A stretch of 64,000 bases of DNA from Kineococcus xinjiangensis (GCF_002934625.1 NZ_PTJD01000007.1:124001-188000), one strand, 5' to 3'; shown: positions 24,469 through 33,389, counted from the first letter of the stretch. The notes: generated from the letters alone by a model not told the origin. Program-made: numbers and translations.

Positions 24469-25848
24469 GTGGCGGCGACGAGCGGACCCCGACGGCAGGA
24501 CGGCCAGCGGCACGGCGACGGGCGGGACCCCGCGCCCACCGCTCCCGGCGCGCAGGAGGAGGTCGTCGGCCTCTGCCGCGACCTGCTGCGCATCGACACC
24601 TCCAACCCCGGTGACGGCTCCGGCCCCGGCGAGCGCGCCGCCGCCGAGCACGTCATGACGCTCCTCCACGAGGTCGGCCTGCAGCCGGAGTACGTCGAGG
24701 CCTTCCCACGCCGCGGCAACGTCGTCGTGCGGGTGCCCGGCGACCCCGAGCAGACCCGCGCGCGCGGGGCGCTGCTGCTGCACGGCCACCTCGACGTCGT
24801 GCCCGCCCGCGCCGCCGACTGGAGCGTCGACCCCTTCGCCGGGGAGGAGCTCGACGGCTGCCTGTGGGGCCGCGGCGCGGTCGACATGAAGGACATGGAC
24901 GCGATGCTGCTCGCGGTGCTGCGCGACCTCGCCCGCAGCGGCACCACCCCGCCGCGCGACCTCGTCTTCGCGTTCCTCGCCGACGAGGAGGCCGGTGGGG
25001 TCCAGGGCGCGCGCTGGCTGGTCGACCACCGCCCGGACCTCTTCGAGGGCGTGACCGAGGCGGTCAGCGAGGTGGGTGGTTTCTCCGTCGAGATCGCGGG
25101 GCGGCGCGCCTACCTGCTGCAGACCGCCGAGAAGGGCATCGCGTGGCTGCGCCTGGTCGCCCACGGTCGTGCCGGGCACGGCTCCCAGGTGGGCACCGAC
25201 AACGCCGTCACCCGCCTGTGCGCCGCCGTCGCCCGCATCGGTGAGCACCGCTGGCCCCTGGAGATCACGCCGACCGTGCGGCAGTTCCTCACGGGCGTCT
25301 CCGAGATCACGGGCATCGCCTTCGACGAGGACGACCCCTCCGCCCTGCTCGCCCAGCTCGGCACCACCGCGCGCTGGGTCGGGGCCACCCTGCAGAACAC
25401 CGCCAACCCCACGGTGCTGGACGCCGGCTACAAGCACAACGTCATCCCCGGAACCGCCGCGGCGCTGCTGGACTGCCGCTTCCTGCCCGGGCGGCAGGAG
25501 GAGCTGCGCGCGACGATCGCGGAACTGGCGGGGGAGCGGGTCGACGTGGAGGACGTCCACGTCGACGAGGCCGTGGAGACGGAGTTCGCCGGCGCCCTGG
25601 TCGACCGGATGGTCGCCGCCCTGCAGGCGGAGGACCCGGGCGCGGAGGTCCTGCCGTACTGCCTCTCCGGTGGGACCGACAACAAGTCCTTCGCCCGCCT
25701 CGGCATCCGCGGCTACGGCTTCGCGCCGCTGCGACTGCCCGCGGAGCTGGACTTCTCGGGCATGTTCCACGGCATCGACGAGCGCGTGCCCACCGACGCC
25801 CTGCGCTTCGGGGTGCGGGTGCTGCAGCGGTTCGTGGCCACCTGCTGA
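24469..25848 (+). CDS. M20-family metallopeptidase/amidohydrolase
   Basis: 459 residues with the M20 zinc site: LLLHGHLDVVPA, WGRGAVDMKDMDA (bridging Asp), ADEEAGG (general base Glu and zinc Glu) and a late His in MFHGIDERV. An inserted dimerisation domain with GRAGHGSQ separates the halves of the catalytic domain. It would hydrolyse an N-acyl amino acid or small peptide in the cytosol; succinyl-diaminopimelate desuccinylase and ArgE are relatives, substrate unknown. GTG start lies 7 nt after TACCGT, leaderless-like. Divergent from the GntR gene. Confidence 0.85.
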   Translation: MAATSGPRRQDGQRHGDGRDPAPTAPGAQEEVVGLCRDLLRIDTSNPGDGSGPGERAAAEHVMTLLHEVGLQPEYVEAFPRRGNVVVRVPGDPEQTRARGALLLHGHLDVVPARAADWSVDPFAGEELDGCLWGRGAVDMKDMDAMLLAVLRDLARSGTTPPRDLVFAFLADEEAGGVQGARWLVDHRPDLFEGVTEAVSEVGGFSVEIAGRRAYLLQTAEKGIAWLRLVAHGRAGHGSQVGTDNAVTRLCAAVARIGEHRWPLEITPTVRQFLTGVSEITGIAFDEDDPSALLAQLGTTARWVGATLQNTANPTVLDAGYKHNVIPGTAAALLDCRFLPGRQEELRATIAELAGERVDVEDVHVDEAVETEFAGALVDRMVAALQAEDPGAEVLPYCLSGGTDNKSFARLGIRGYGFAPLRLPAELDFSGMFHGIDERVPTDALRFGVRVLQRFVATC

Positions 25849-25996
25849 GCCGCCCCGGGCCGCCCCCGGGCCGTGCGGTGGGCCGTGCGATGGGCCGCGC
25901 GGGGCGGAACGTCCCCGGGGCTGGCCCGGGCACGGCAAGATGGGGGTGTCCCGACGCAGCAGCGCGGAACGCCCCCGCTCCACCCCGGAGGTTCCC

Positions 25997-26587
25997 GTGC
26001 GCGCCGCCATCCTTCCCGCCGCCGCCAGGCCGGCCGCCGTCCTCGCGGTCCTGCTCGCCCTCAGCGGCTGCGGCGGCGCGGAGCCCGCACCGGCCGGGGC
26101 TCCCGAGGCGCCCGCGAGCGCGGGGGCGGGCACGGAGGCGGGCACGGAGGTGGGCACGGACGTGGCCAACCCCGACGCGCCCGAGCTGCTGCGCTTCACC
26201 GCGGCGACCACGGCGGGGGAGCGCTTCGACGCCTCCGAGCTCGCCGGCCGCGACGCGGTGCTGTGGTTCTGGGCGCCGTGGTGCACCCAGTGCCAGTTCG
26301 AGGCCGAGCACTTCGCCGCGGCCCAGGCCGCGCACGCCGACGACGTCGCCTTCGCCGGCGTCGCCGGCCTCGCACCGGTGGCGGACATGGAGGGCTTCGT
26401 CGAGCAGGGCGGGGTCGGCGCCTTCCCCCACCTCGTGGACGCCGACGGCTCCCTCTGGCAGCGCTTCGGCGTGACCGCCCAGCCCGCGCACGCCTTCATC
26501 GACGACTCCGGGGAGGTGGAGATCGTCCGCGGGCTGCTCGGCGCCAAGCAGCTGGAGGAGAAGATCGCCGAACTGGTCGCCAAGTGA
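25997..26587 (+). CDS. Thioredoxin-fold lipoprotein (secreted thiol-disulfide protein)
   Basis: 196 residues: signal peptide ending in a lipobox (LSGC, Cys near residue 26), a low-complexity Ala/Gly/Glu linker, then a thioredoxin/AhpC-TSA-like domain with active site WCTQC in FWAPWCTQC, and GLLGAKQLEEKIAEL at the end. It resembles mycobacterial MPT53/DsbF-type proteins that oxidise secreted proteins. The gene overlaps the CcdA-like gene by GTGA, so the membrane protein probably sets its redox state. GGAGG lies 6 nt before the GTG start. Confidence 0.85.
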   Translation: MRAAILPAAARPAAVLAVLLALSGCGGAEPAPAGAPEAPASAGAGTEAGTEVGTDVANPDAPELLRFTAATTAGERFDASELAGRDAVLWFWAPWCTQCQFEAEHFAAAQAAHADDVAFAGVAGLAPVADMEGFVEQGGVGAFPHLVDADGSLWQRFGVTAQPAHAFIDDSGEVEIVRGLLGAKQLEEKIAELVAK

Positions 26588-27423
26588 CCGGGACGCTCGC
26601 CTTCGCTTACGGCGCAGGCACTCTCGCCGCCCTCAACCCGTGCGGGTTCGCCCTCCTGCCGGCCTACCTCGCGCTCTTCGTCACCGGCGACGGAGCCGCG
26701 CAGGGCAGGGGCCGGGCGCTGCAGCGGGCGCTGACCGCGACGGCTGCGATGACCGCCGGGTTCGTCGCCGTGTTCGGGGTGTTCGGCCTCCTCCTGGCCC
26801 CGCTCGCCTCGGCGATCCACCGCTGGCTGCCCGTGGTCACCGTCGGCATCGGCCTGGCCCTGCTCGCTCTCGGCGTCGCCATGCTGCTCGGGCGCTCGAT
26901 CTCCCTGCCGCTGCCGAAGCTGCGGAGCGGCGGCAACCCCACCCGCAGCCCCGCCGCGATGGCGTTCTACGGCGTCGCCTACGCGGTGGCGTCGCTGGGC
27001 TGCACGATCGGCCCGTTCCTCGCGGTGACCGCCACCACGTTCCGGACGGGCGACACCCTCACCGGGCTGGCCGCCTACGGCGCCTACGCGCTCGGGATGG
27101 GCACCGTCGTGGGGGTGCTCGCCGCCGGGGTCGCCCTGGCCCGCTCCAGCGCGACGGCGTGGCTGCGGCGGGTGCAGCGCCACCTGACGCGCGCGGGCGG
27201 GGCCCTGCTCGTCGTCGTCGGCGGCTACGTCGCCTGGTACGGCTGGTACGAGATCCGCCTCGCCCGCGGTGGGGGCTCCGATCCGGTGGTGGAGGCCGCG
27301 GCGACGCTGCAGGCGGGGCTGGTGCGCACCGTGTCCTCGGTCGCTCCGCTGCTGGTCGTGCTCGCCGCCGTCGTGCTGCTGCTCGCGCTCGTCCTCGCCG
27401 CCCGGCGCCGGGTGCGGAGCTGA
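26584..27423 (+). CDS. CcdA/DsbD-type membrane electron-transfer protein
   Basis: The 279-residue protein has about seven hydrophobic spans. The two redox cysteines of the CcdA family are visible in LNPCGFALLP (near residue 18) and SLGCTIGPF (near residue 139). CcdA proteins carry electrons from cytosolic thioredoxin to extracytoplasmic thiol proteins; here the coupled upstream lipoprotein is the obvious partner. An extra C-terminal extension of about 50 residues with one more hydrophobic segment is unusual. GTG overlaps the previous stop. Confidence 0.85.
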   Translation: MTGTLAFAYGAGTLAALNPCGFALLPAYLALFVTGDGAAQGRGRALQRALTATAAMTAGFVAVFGVFGLLLAPLASAIHRWLPVVTVGIGLALLALGVAMLLGRSISLPLPKLRSGGNPTRSPAAMAFYGVAYAVASLGCTIGPFLAVTATTFRTGDTLTGLAAYGAYALGMGTVVGVLAAGVALARSSATAWLRRVQRHLTRAGGALLVVVGGYVAWYGWYEIRLARGGGSDPVVEAAATLQAGLVRTVSSVAPLLVVLAAVVLLLALVLAARRRVRS

Positions 27424-27478
27424 CCGGACCCGGCCGTCGCGGCCCGGCTCCGGAGCCGACCTCGGCCGGGGCCCGGGC

Positions 27479-27856
27479 TCAGCGGCCGGTGTCCGTCAGC
27501 GCCGCGCGGACCAGGGCGAGGGCGTCCTCGGCGCCGACGCCCAGGGCGGTGACGGCGTCGGCGTACGCGCGGGCGTGGCGGGCGGCCTCCTGCCGCAGCG
27601 CATCGGGGCCCGCGGCGACGACGGTGCCGGCGCGCCCGCGGGTCTCCACGGCACCGGCCTGCTCCAGCTCCCGGTAGGCGCGGGCCACCGTGCCCGCCGC
27701 GAGGCCGAGCTCGGCGGCCAGCGTCCGCACCGGCGGGAGCCGGTCGCCGGGCACCAGGCGGCCGGTGCGCACCGCCTCGAGCACCTGCGAGCGCACCTGC
27801 TCGTACGGCGGGACGCCGCTGTCGGCGTCGAGGGACGCGAAGGGCTCGGCGGGCAC
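27479..27856 (-). CDS. GntR-family regulator, YtrA-like
   Basis: A short 125-residue regulator with a GntR winged helix (PPYEQVRSQVLEAVRTGRL ... LAAELGLAAGTVARAYRELEQAG, residues 16-68) and only a small C-terminal helical part, as in the YtrA subfamily, which often controls ABC transporters. No transporter is adjacent. GTG start, 6 nt after TAGGGT, leaderless-like. Its own target is unclear; it converges on the ccdA-like gene. Confidence 0.85.
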   Translation of the reverse strand: MPAEPFASLDADSGVPPYEQVRSQVLEAVRTGRLVPGDRLPPVRTLAAELGLAAGTVARAYRELEQAGAVETRGRAGTVVAAGPDALRQEAARHARAYADAVTALGVGAEDALALVRAALTDTGR

Positions 27857-28034
27857 CGGCCCACCCTAGTGATGCGCCGCGTGGCGGCGCCGGTGGCGGG
27901 ACGGCGTCGCCGACCGGGTGGTCCGCCGCCGTGGACACCGGCGGGGCGCCGGTCCCTGGTGGACGGGACGTCGGGACTCCGACCGTGGACGGGGTGCATC
28001 CACCTCGGATGCCGGTGAGGACAGGAGCACGGCG

Positions 28035-28724
28035 ATGGCTGGAACGACGGCACACCCCAGGACCCACCTCGTACGCGAGGAGGACGGCGACCGCTTCCGC
28101 GGCGCGCGCCGTGCGGCCCTCGCCGTCCTGGCGGCAGCGGCGGTGCCGCTGGTGGTGCTGAGCAACGCACTGCTGCCGCCCCTGCCGGAGGAGCCGGCGC
28201 TGGCGCTGGCGGCGCTGCCCCCGCTGGCCGACCGCTGGCTCGCCGTGACCCTGCTCTACGCCGTCGCGTCGCTGCTCTACCTGCCGTTCGTGGTCGTCCT
28301 GTGGGGCCTCCGCGCCCGTCGGGGTTCCCTGCTGCGCCTCGTCGGTGGCTGCCTCGTGGTGGTGGCCACGGTCAGCAACGCCCTCTCGTTGAGCACCTGG
28401 GGGTACCTGCTCTGGGGGACGAGCGCCGCCGGCCTGGAACGCGGTGCCGTGCTGAGGGTGCTGGCGGTCATGGACGGCTCGGCGATGACCCTGCCGATCT
28501 CCTGGCTGGCGATCCCCGTCGCCGTGCTGGGCCTGCTCCTGCTGACCGCGGGCGTCGCGCGGTCGAGGGCCGTCCCGGCGTGGGCGCCGTGGACGTTCGT
28601 CATCGGCACGGTCGTCTCCGCGGCCGTGGGCGCAGGGCCGATGGCGCTCCTGGGCGTGGTCGGTGCGGCAGGTGCGGTGGGCATGGTCCGGGCAGCCGCT
28701 CGGCAGGATCCCGGGCGCGGCTGA
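28035..28724 (+). CDS. Hypothetical membrane protein (about six spans)
   Basis: The 229-residue protein shows hydrophobic segments near residues 27-45, 70-93, 100-120, 150-170, 180-195 and 200-220 and no conserved motif I recognise. It has a DUF4386-like look, but I cannot confirm that. ATG with AGGAG 9 nt upstream. It lies 39 bp before the two-component genes, which have their own promoter. Confidence 0.65.
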   Translation: MAGTTAHPRTHLVREEDGDRFRGARRAALAVLAAAAVPLVVLSNALLPPLPEEPALALAALPPLADRWLAVTLLYAVASLLYLPFVVVLWGLRARRGSLLRLVGGCLVVVATVSNALSLSTWGYLLWGTSAAGLERGAVLRVLAVMDGSAMTLPISWLAIPVAVLGLLLLTAGVARSRAVPAWAPWTFVIGTVVSAAVGAGPMALLGVVGAAGAVGMVRAAARQDPGRG

Positions 28725-28728
28725 GGCC

Positions 28729-28757
28729 TTGACACCGGTCGGCGGGCGTCTCACGGT
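28729..28757 (+). promoter_or_regulatory. Promoter of the two-component operon
   Basis: Consensus TTGACA (28729-28734), a 17-bp spacer and CACGGT (28752-28757) place the transcript start at or just before the ATG at 28764, making a leaderless mRNA likely. Confidence 0.65.
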
Positions 28758-28763
28758 GCAGTG

Positions 28764-30833
28764 ATGGAGCAGTCCCCGGTGCACGGGGCCGCGCGGACGG
28801 CGCGACGGGACCGGTGGCGGTTCACCACCGCTGCTGTCGTCCCGTCCGCGCTGGCCCTCGCGGCACTGGCGACGGCGCTGCGGCACCCGGACGTCGAGGT
28901 GCTCGTCGACGGGCACCTGCTGGGCGGCGCGCTGATGGCGGTCGCCTCCGCGGTCGTGGCGGCCGTGCTGCTCCAGCGCGTGCCCGCCCACCCGGTGGGG
29001 CGCTGTTTCGCGGCCATCGCCTGGTTCGACGCCGCCTCGGTCTGCTCGGGAGCGGTGCTGATCTCGACGTCCGGGTCGGCGGGGGAGCTGGCCGGGTGGG
29101 CCGCGGGCTGGCTGTGGATCCCGGCAGTGGTGCTGCCGGTCACGGTCCTCCCCCTGGTCTTCCCGCATTCGCCGCCGGGACGGGCGGCGCATCTGCTGCT
29201 GCGCACGACACTGGCAGCGATCCTGGTGGCGATGTGCGCGGCGGCCGCCTCACCGCGGGTGCAGGTCGGCCCGCACGAGGAGGTCGCCGGCCCCTTCGCC
29301 TCGTCCTGGGCGCCGCCGCTGCAGGCGATCGCCGTGGTCGTGCTGGTCGGCTGCGCGATCCTCTCGACCGCGGCCCTGGTGGTGCGGCTCCTCCGCTCCG
29401 ACCAGCGCCAGCGCCGCCAGATCGCTCCGTTCGTGGTCACCGGTGCCGCGGTCGTGCTCGTCGTGCTGGTGGCTCCGAGGCTGGGCCGTGCCGGCACGGT
29501 GCTCCAGGACGTCGCGATGCTCCTCGTGCCGGTCTCGGCGGCGGTGTGCATCCTCCGGCTGCGGCTGTACGACCTGGAGATCGTGGTCCAGCGGGCGGTG
29601 GCCTGGACGCTGCTCTCGGCGGGCATCGCCGTCAGCTACGTGGTGGTGGTGCAGGCCGCGGCCACGGTGTTCCGCCTGCGGGGGGTGGGCGCGTCGGTGC
29701 TCGCCACCGCGGTGATCGCAGTGGGCTTCGCCCCGGCCCGCGCGCTGCTGCAGGACGCCGTCGCCCGCTGGCTCTACGGCGACCGCGGCGACCCCTACGC
29801 GGCGCTGACGCGCACGATGCAGGTGCTGGCGGGTGGCGCCGACGCGATCGGGGCGCTCAGCGCCGCCGCCGAGGACCTCGCGCGCGGCCTGCGCTGCCCG
29901 GGAGTCCGCATCCTCGGGCGGGGCCGGGTGCTCGCCGGCTTCCCGGACCCGGCTCCGGAACGGACCCCGGCAGGGGTGCTGACCGTCCCGCTGCAGCACG
30001 CGGGACGTCGGGTGGGCGAGCTGGAGGTCCGGACCCGCTCACCCGGGGAGGCCTTCTCACCGGCGGACCTGCGCCTCCTGGACGACCTCGCCGTGGCGAT
30101 CGCCGGCACCGTCGCAGCGGTGGCCGTGGCCGAGGAACTGCAGGCGTCGCGCTCTGCTCTGCTCGACGCGCGCACGGAGGAGCGCCGACGGCTGCGCTCC
30201 ACCCTCCACGACGACATCGGCCCCTCGCTCGCCGCGGTCTGCCTGCAGGCCGAGACCGCCCGCCGGCGCCTGGAGCGCGCCGATCCCCGGGCCGCCCTGC
30301 AGGTCCTGCACGTCCTCGACACCACCACCCGCAGGGCCGTGGTGGACCTGCGCCGCGTCGTCGACGAGCTGGCACCGGCGACCGTGACCGACCTGGGCCT
30401 CGCAGCCGGGGTCCGCGCTCTCCTCGACGGCGCGGCGGCGGCCGGACTGCGGATCCACCTCGACGTCGACGACCTGCCCGAGCTGCCGGCGCCCCTGGAG
30501 GCGACCGCCTACCGGGTGGTGGCGGAAGCGCTCACCAACACGCTGCGGCACGCCGCGGCGCAGTGGATCGCGGTGCGCATCACGTGCCCCGACGCCCTCC
30601 TCGTCGAGGTGTGCGACGACGGCGTGGGTCCGGGGTCCACGTCGCGCCCGGGTGGCCTCGGCCTGGCCTCCATGCGCGCTCGCGTGGAGGGCCACGGGGG
30701 GCACCTCAGCGTCGGATCCGGCGGCTCCGGGCGACGTCCCGGAACCGTCGTGCGGGCCCGGCTGCCGCTGACGGCGCCCGCCGCGCCGGGAAGCCTCCTC
30801 GCGGCGCCGCGCCCGGCGGGGAGCACGTCGTGA
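28764..30833 (+). CDS. Sensor histidine kinase (HisKA_3 / NarL-type)
   Basis: The 689-residue kinase has several membrane spans (about 18-330), a GAF-like linker (about 350-450), a HisKA_3 phosphoacceptor segment EERRRLRSTLHDDIGPSLAAV with His near residue 488, and an HATPase_c domain with EALTNTLRHA (N box) and CDDGVGPG (G1). The multispan input domain with RLRLYDLEIVVQRAVAWTLL resembles actinobacterial kinases of unknown stimulus. It overlaps its response regulator by GTGA. ATG at 28764 is supported by the promoter position. Confidence 0.88.
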   Translation: MEQSPVHGAARTARRDRWRFTTAAVVPSALALAALATALRHPDVEVLVDGHLLGGALMAVASAVVAAVLLQRVPAHPVGRCFAAIAWFDAASVCSGAVLISTSGSAGELAGWAAGWLWIPAVVLPVTVLPLVFPHSPPGRAAHLLLRTTLAAILVAMCAAAASPRVQVGPHEEVAGPFASSWAPPLQAIAVVVLVGCAILSTAALVVRLLRSDQRQRRQIAPFVVTGAAVVLVVLVAPRLGRAGTVLQDVAMLLVPVSAAVCILRLRLYDLEIVVQRAVAWTLLSAGIAVSYVVVVQAAATVFRLRGVGASVLATAVIAVGFAPARALLQDAVARWLYGDRGDPYAALTRTMQVLAGGADAIGALSAAAEDLARGLRCPGVRILGRGRVLAGFPDPAPERTPAGVLTVPLQHAGRRVGELEVRTRSPGEAFSPADLRLLDDLAVAIAGTVAAVAVAEELQASRSALLDARTEERRRLRSTLHDDIGPSLAAVCLQAETARRRLERADPRAALQVLHVLDTTTRRAVVDLRRVVDELAPATVTDLGLAAGVRALLDGAAAAGLRIHLDVDDLPELPAPLEATAYRVVAEALTNTLRHAAAQWIAVRITCPDALLVEVCDDGVGPGSTSRPGGLGLASMRARVEGHGGHLSVGSGGSGRRPGTVVRARLPLTAPAAPGSLLAAPRPAGSTS

Positions 30834-31495
30834 CCGGCCTGCGGGTGGTCCTGGTCGAGGACCACCCCGTGTACCGCCAGGGCCTGGCCCTGCTCCTGGC
30901 CGAGGACGACATCACGGTGGTCGCCGAGGCGGGTACCGCCGCGGAGGGCCTCGCCGCTGTCGCCGAGCACCTCCCCGACGTGGTCGTCATGGACGTGCAC
31001 CTGCCGGACCGGTCCGGTGTGCAGGTGACCAGGCACCTCAGCACCCACCACGCCGGCGTCGGGGTCCTCGTGCTCACCATGGACAGCTCCGACGACACCG
31101 CCCTCGCCGCCCTGCGGGCCGGTGCGCGGGGTTACCTGCTCAAGGAGGCGGCCGCGGAGACGATCGGGCGGGCCGTCGCCGCCGTCGCGCGCGGGGAGCT
31201 GCTCGTGGCCGCGCCCGTCGCGGCGCGGATGGCCGGGCTGCTGACGCGGTCGTCGCCCGGCCCGGCCGGCACCGTCCTCCCCGCCGGCCTGACGGTGCGT
31301 GAGCTGGAGGTCCTCGACCTGGTCTCGCGCGGACTGGGCAACTGCGAGATCGCCCGCCGGCTCTTCCTGGCGGAGAAGACGGTGCGCAACAACGTGACCG
31401 CGCTGCTCTCCAAGACCGGCGTCGGCAGCCGCGCCGCGCTGGTCGCCCTGGCCCACGAGCACCGGCTCGCCGGTGCGGAGCCCGACGACGGCTGA
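30830..31495 (+). CDS. NarL/LuxR-family response regulator
   Basis: 221 residues: a receiver domain (residues 1-125) with acidic pocket VEDH, phosphoacceptor Asp in VVMDVHLPD (near 53), and Lys in LLKEA, then a C-terminal LuxR-type HTH (LTVRELEVLDLVSRGLGNCEIARRL region, about 153-215). It is the cognate partner of the overlapping kinase. GTG start overlaps the kinase stop. The regulon cannot be deduced; the upstream membrane protein is one candidate. Confidence 0.9.
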   Translation: MTGLRVVLVEDHPVYRQGLALLLAEDDITVVAEAGTAAEGLAAVAEHLPDVVVMDVHLPDRSGVQVTRHLSTHHAGVGVLVLTMDSSDDTALAALRAGARGYLLKEAAAETIGRAVAAVARGELLVAAPVAARMAGLLTRSSPGPAGTVLPAGLTVRELEVLDLVSRGLGNCEIARRLFLAEKTVRNNVTALLSKTGVGSRAALVALAHEHRLAGAEPDDG

Positions 31496-31538
31496 ACCGC
31501 CGCCGACGGGCGGGGCGGACCACCGGGTGGCGGTCCCG

Positions 31539-32156
31539 TCACCTCTTCGTGAGGTCGACCTTGCCCGGGATCATCATCCGGACGTCCTGCTTCAGCGCGA
31601 TGCCGCGCACGGGCGCCCGGACGACCCGGCTGCCCGCGGCGAGGTCGTGGACCGCCCGCCGTCGGGCCGCGGGGACGAGCGCCATGAGGAGGCTGGCCAG
31701 CACGGTCAGCAGGCCGACGTCGGAGAGGGTGTCCCAGACGTCGCCGGTCTCGTCGTTCCCGGCGGCGGACAGGAGGACGAAGGGCGCGAACAGGACGAGG
31801 AGGCGCACGAACGAGGACGTGACGGTGAGCGTGGCGCCGCCGCGATCACTCACGACGCGCAGCCCCAGGAGCCCCTTGCCCAGCGTCTGCCCGTCGCGCC
31901 GCACCAGCAGGAACCACTCGAGCAGGACGTACGCCAGGAAGTAGGCCGTGGTCCCCATCACCGCGACGACCGTGTCGTAGGCCGCTGAGTTCTTGTCCAT
32001 GGGGATGTACACGGGCGAGGCGACGATCGACAGCGGCACGATCAGCAGGAACGTGAGCGGCAGGGCCAGGAGCAGGTCGATGACCCGGGCCGTGAGGCGG
32101 CGCCAGAAGGGTGCCGCCGCGAGCGGTTGCGGGCTGGGGCGCCTCGTGTCGACCAT
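31539..32156 (-). CDS. RDD-family membrane protein
   Basis: The 205-residue protein starts with the RDD signature (PFWRRLTARVIDLLLALPLTF, Arg and Asp in span 1) and has the typical LVRRDGQTLGKGLLGLRVV loop and a final RRRAVHDLAAGSRVV. About four spans. RDD proteins are of uncertain function; some are sodium/proton exchangers. ATG at 32156 is used; the frame stays open 13 codons upstream to another ATG. It is convergent with the response regulator. Confidence 0.8.
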   Translation of the reverse strand: MVDTRRPSPQPLAAAPFWRRLTARVIDLLLALPLTFLLIVPLSIVASPVYIPMDKNSAAYDTVVAVMGTTAYFLAYVLLEWFLLVRRDGQTLGKGLLGLRVVSDRGGATLTVTSSFVRLLVLFAPFVLLSAAGNDETGDVWDTLSDVGLLTVLASLLMALVPAARRRAVHDLAAGSRVVRAPVRGIALKQDVRMMIPGKVDLTKR

Positions 32157-32344
32157 GCCCGAACTCTGCCAGCAAGCCCTCTGCCCGTGGGGCACCTCTC
32201 GATCCAGCAGCGCGGGAAGTGCTGCCGCCCGCCGCAGGGGAGGTCGAACTCGCCGGTGGTGGGGAAACCCCGCGGCCTGGGTGTCGCTCCCGGTCTGGGT
32301 GTCGCCCCGCTCTGGGTGCGGAGCTCCGGCGTCGGCGGTTCACC

Positions 32345-32390
32345 GAGCAACCGAAGTTGACGCGTCCCGGTCGAGCAACCTAGGTTGACG
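32345..32390 (+). promoter_or_regulatory. Operator-embedded promoter of the HTH/Clp-N operon
   Basis: GAGCAACCGAAGTTGACG (32345-32362) and GAGCAACCTAGGTTGACG (32373-32390) are 18-bp direct repeats with two differences, 28 bp apart. The second contains the perfect palindrome CAACCTAGGTTG (32376-32387). The first supplies a TTGACG -35 (32357-32362); the second supplies a TAGGTT -10 (32381-32386) after 18 bp. A transcript would start at the GTG at 32394. Binding of a dimeric regulator here would occlude RNA polymerase. Confidence 0.7.
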
Positions 32391-32393
32391 GGC

Positions 32394-32672
32394 GTGGATG
32401 CGCCCCAGCTGGCCCTGGCGGCCACCGACACCAGTGACTCCTCCCGCGGCCTGCGCGCGGTCGCGGCGCTGCGACGGCTGCTGGAGACGCTGGAGCTGCG
32501 GCAGGTCGAGCGGGCGCTGCACCAGGGCGCGTCGTGGTCCGAGATCGCCGCCGACCTGGGCGTGACCCGCCAGGCGGTGCACAAGAAGTACGCCAAGCGG
32601 CTGCGGGACGTCGTCGCGGAGCCGGCCGGAACGGAGCAGGTCGCAACGGATCAGGGGGGCAGGGGTCGATGA
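32394..32672 (+). CDS. Small helix-turn-helix protein
   Basis: A 92-residue protein with a helical N-terminal half (LRAVAALRRLLETLELRQVERAL) and a clear HTH (ASWSEIAADLGVTRQAVHKKY, about residues 44-64), close to sigma-factor region-4-like or Trp-repressor-like domains that precede Clp-N genes in actinobacteria. It overlaps the Clp-N gene by ATGA and probably regulates its own promoter through the CAACCTAGGTTG operator. GTG start 7 nt after TAGGTT, leaderless; a TTG three codons earlier is open but would lie inside the -10 region. Confidence 0.75.
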   Translation: MDAPQLALAATDTSDSSRGLRAVAALRRLLETLELRQVERALHQGASWSEIAADLGVTRQAVHKKYAKRLRDVVAEPAGTEQVATDQGGRGR

Positions 32673-33307
32673 GCACGGGATCCGCGCCGGAGTCGGGGAG
32701 CGGGCGTTCGCTGTTGCGGCAGTCGCGCTACATCAGCATCGTCGCGCTGGAGGAGGCGGCCCGGCTCGGCCATCCCGAGGTCGACGTCGAGCACCTGCTG
32801 CTCGGGCTGCTGGCCACGGGCGGCCCCAGCGCGGGCCTGCTGATCGCCGCGGGCGTCGGCATGGGCGAGCTGCGCGAGGCCGTCGCCCGCCTCCAACAGC
32901 AGGACCTCGCCGCGCTGGGCGTCGACGTGCCCACCGCCCCGGCGCCGCCGCCCGCCCCGCCCTCGTTCCTGGCGGCGCAGTCCCTGCCGTGGAACGACCG
33001 CGCGATGGCGCGGGTGCGGCGCGCCTCCCGCGGCGACGACCGCGCGCTGCTGGTCGAGCTGCTCGACGACGACGGCCGGCGCGCCGCGCGACTGCTGGAG
33101 CACCTCGGGGTCGACGTCGAGGCACTGCGCCTGGAGGCGCTGCGCGTGGAGCCCGCCGGGCGGGGATGCCGGCTGCACGTGGAGTTCCAGAGCCGCCGCC
33201 GCGGTCCGCTCGCCTCCCTGCTGCGCCCGCTGGTCTCCCGGACGGCCACCAGCCAGCTGCGCTTCGACGCCCAGGCCATCGCCCAGGCCGCCGGCCGGAC
33301 GCCCTGA
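32669..33307 (+). CDS. Clp N-terminal repeat (Clp-R) domain protein
   Basis: The 212-residue protein consists of a Clp-N-like domain: SRYISIVALEEAARLGHPEVDVEHLLLGLLA (residues 18-50) and a degenerate second repeat (NDRAMARVRRASRGDD ... LVELLDDDGRRAARLLEHLGVD), followed by a tail rich in basic residues. It has no AAA+ ATPase part, so it is not a ClpC unfoldase; stand-alone Clp-N proteins may act as adaptors or as ligand-sensing partners of a regulator. It is coupled to the preceding HTH gene. Confidence 0.8.
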   Translation: MSTGSAPESGSGRSLLRQSRYISIVALEEAARLGHPEVDVEHLLLGLLATGGPSAGLLIAAGVGMGELREAVARLQQQDLAALGVDVPTAPAPPPAPPSFLAAQSLPWNDRAMARVRRASRGDDRALLVELLDDDGRRAARLLEHLGVDVEALRLEALRVEPAGRGCRLHVEFQSRRRGPLASLLRPLVSRTATSQLRFDAQAIAQAAGRTP

Positions 33308-33389
33308 ACGCAGCGGCGGCCGGCCCGTGCCCGACGGGCCCGCTGCGCCGCCGGGCGGCGGCCCGGCCCCTCGGCTAGCGTCGCCGTCC

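Noticed and set aside
24337-27183. 948-codon minus-strand frame across the M20, lipoprotein and CcdA-like genes
   Set aside because: Antisense to three well-supported genes; rich in His/Gln/Gly/Arg without domain pattern.
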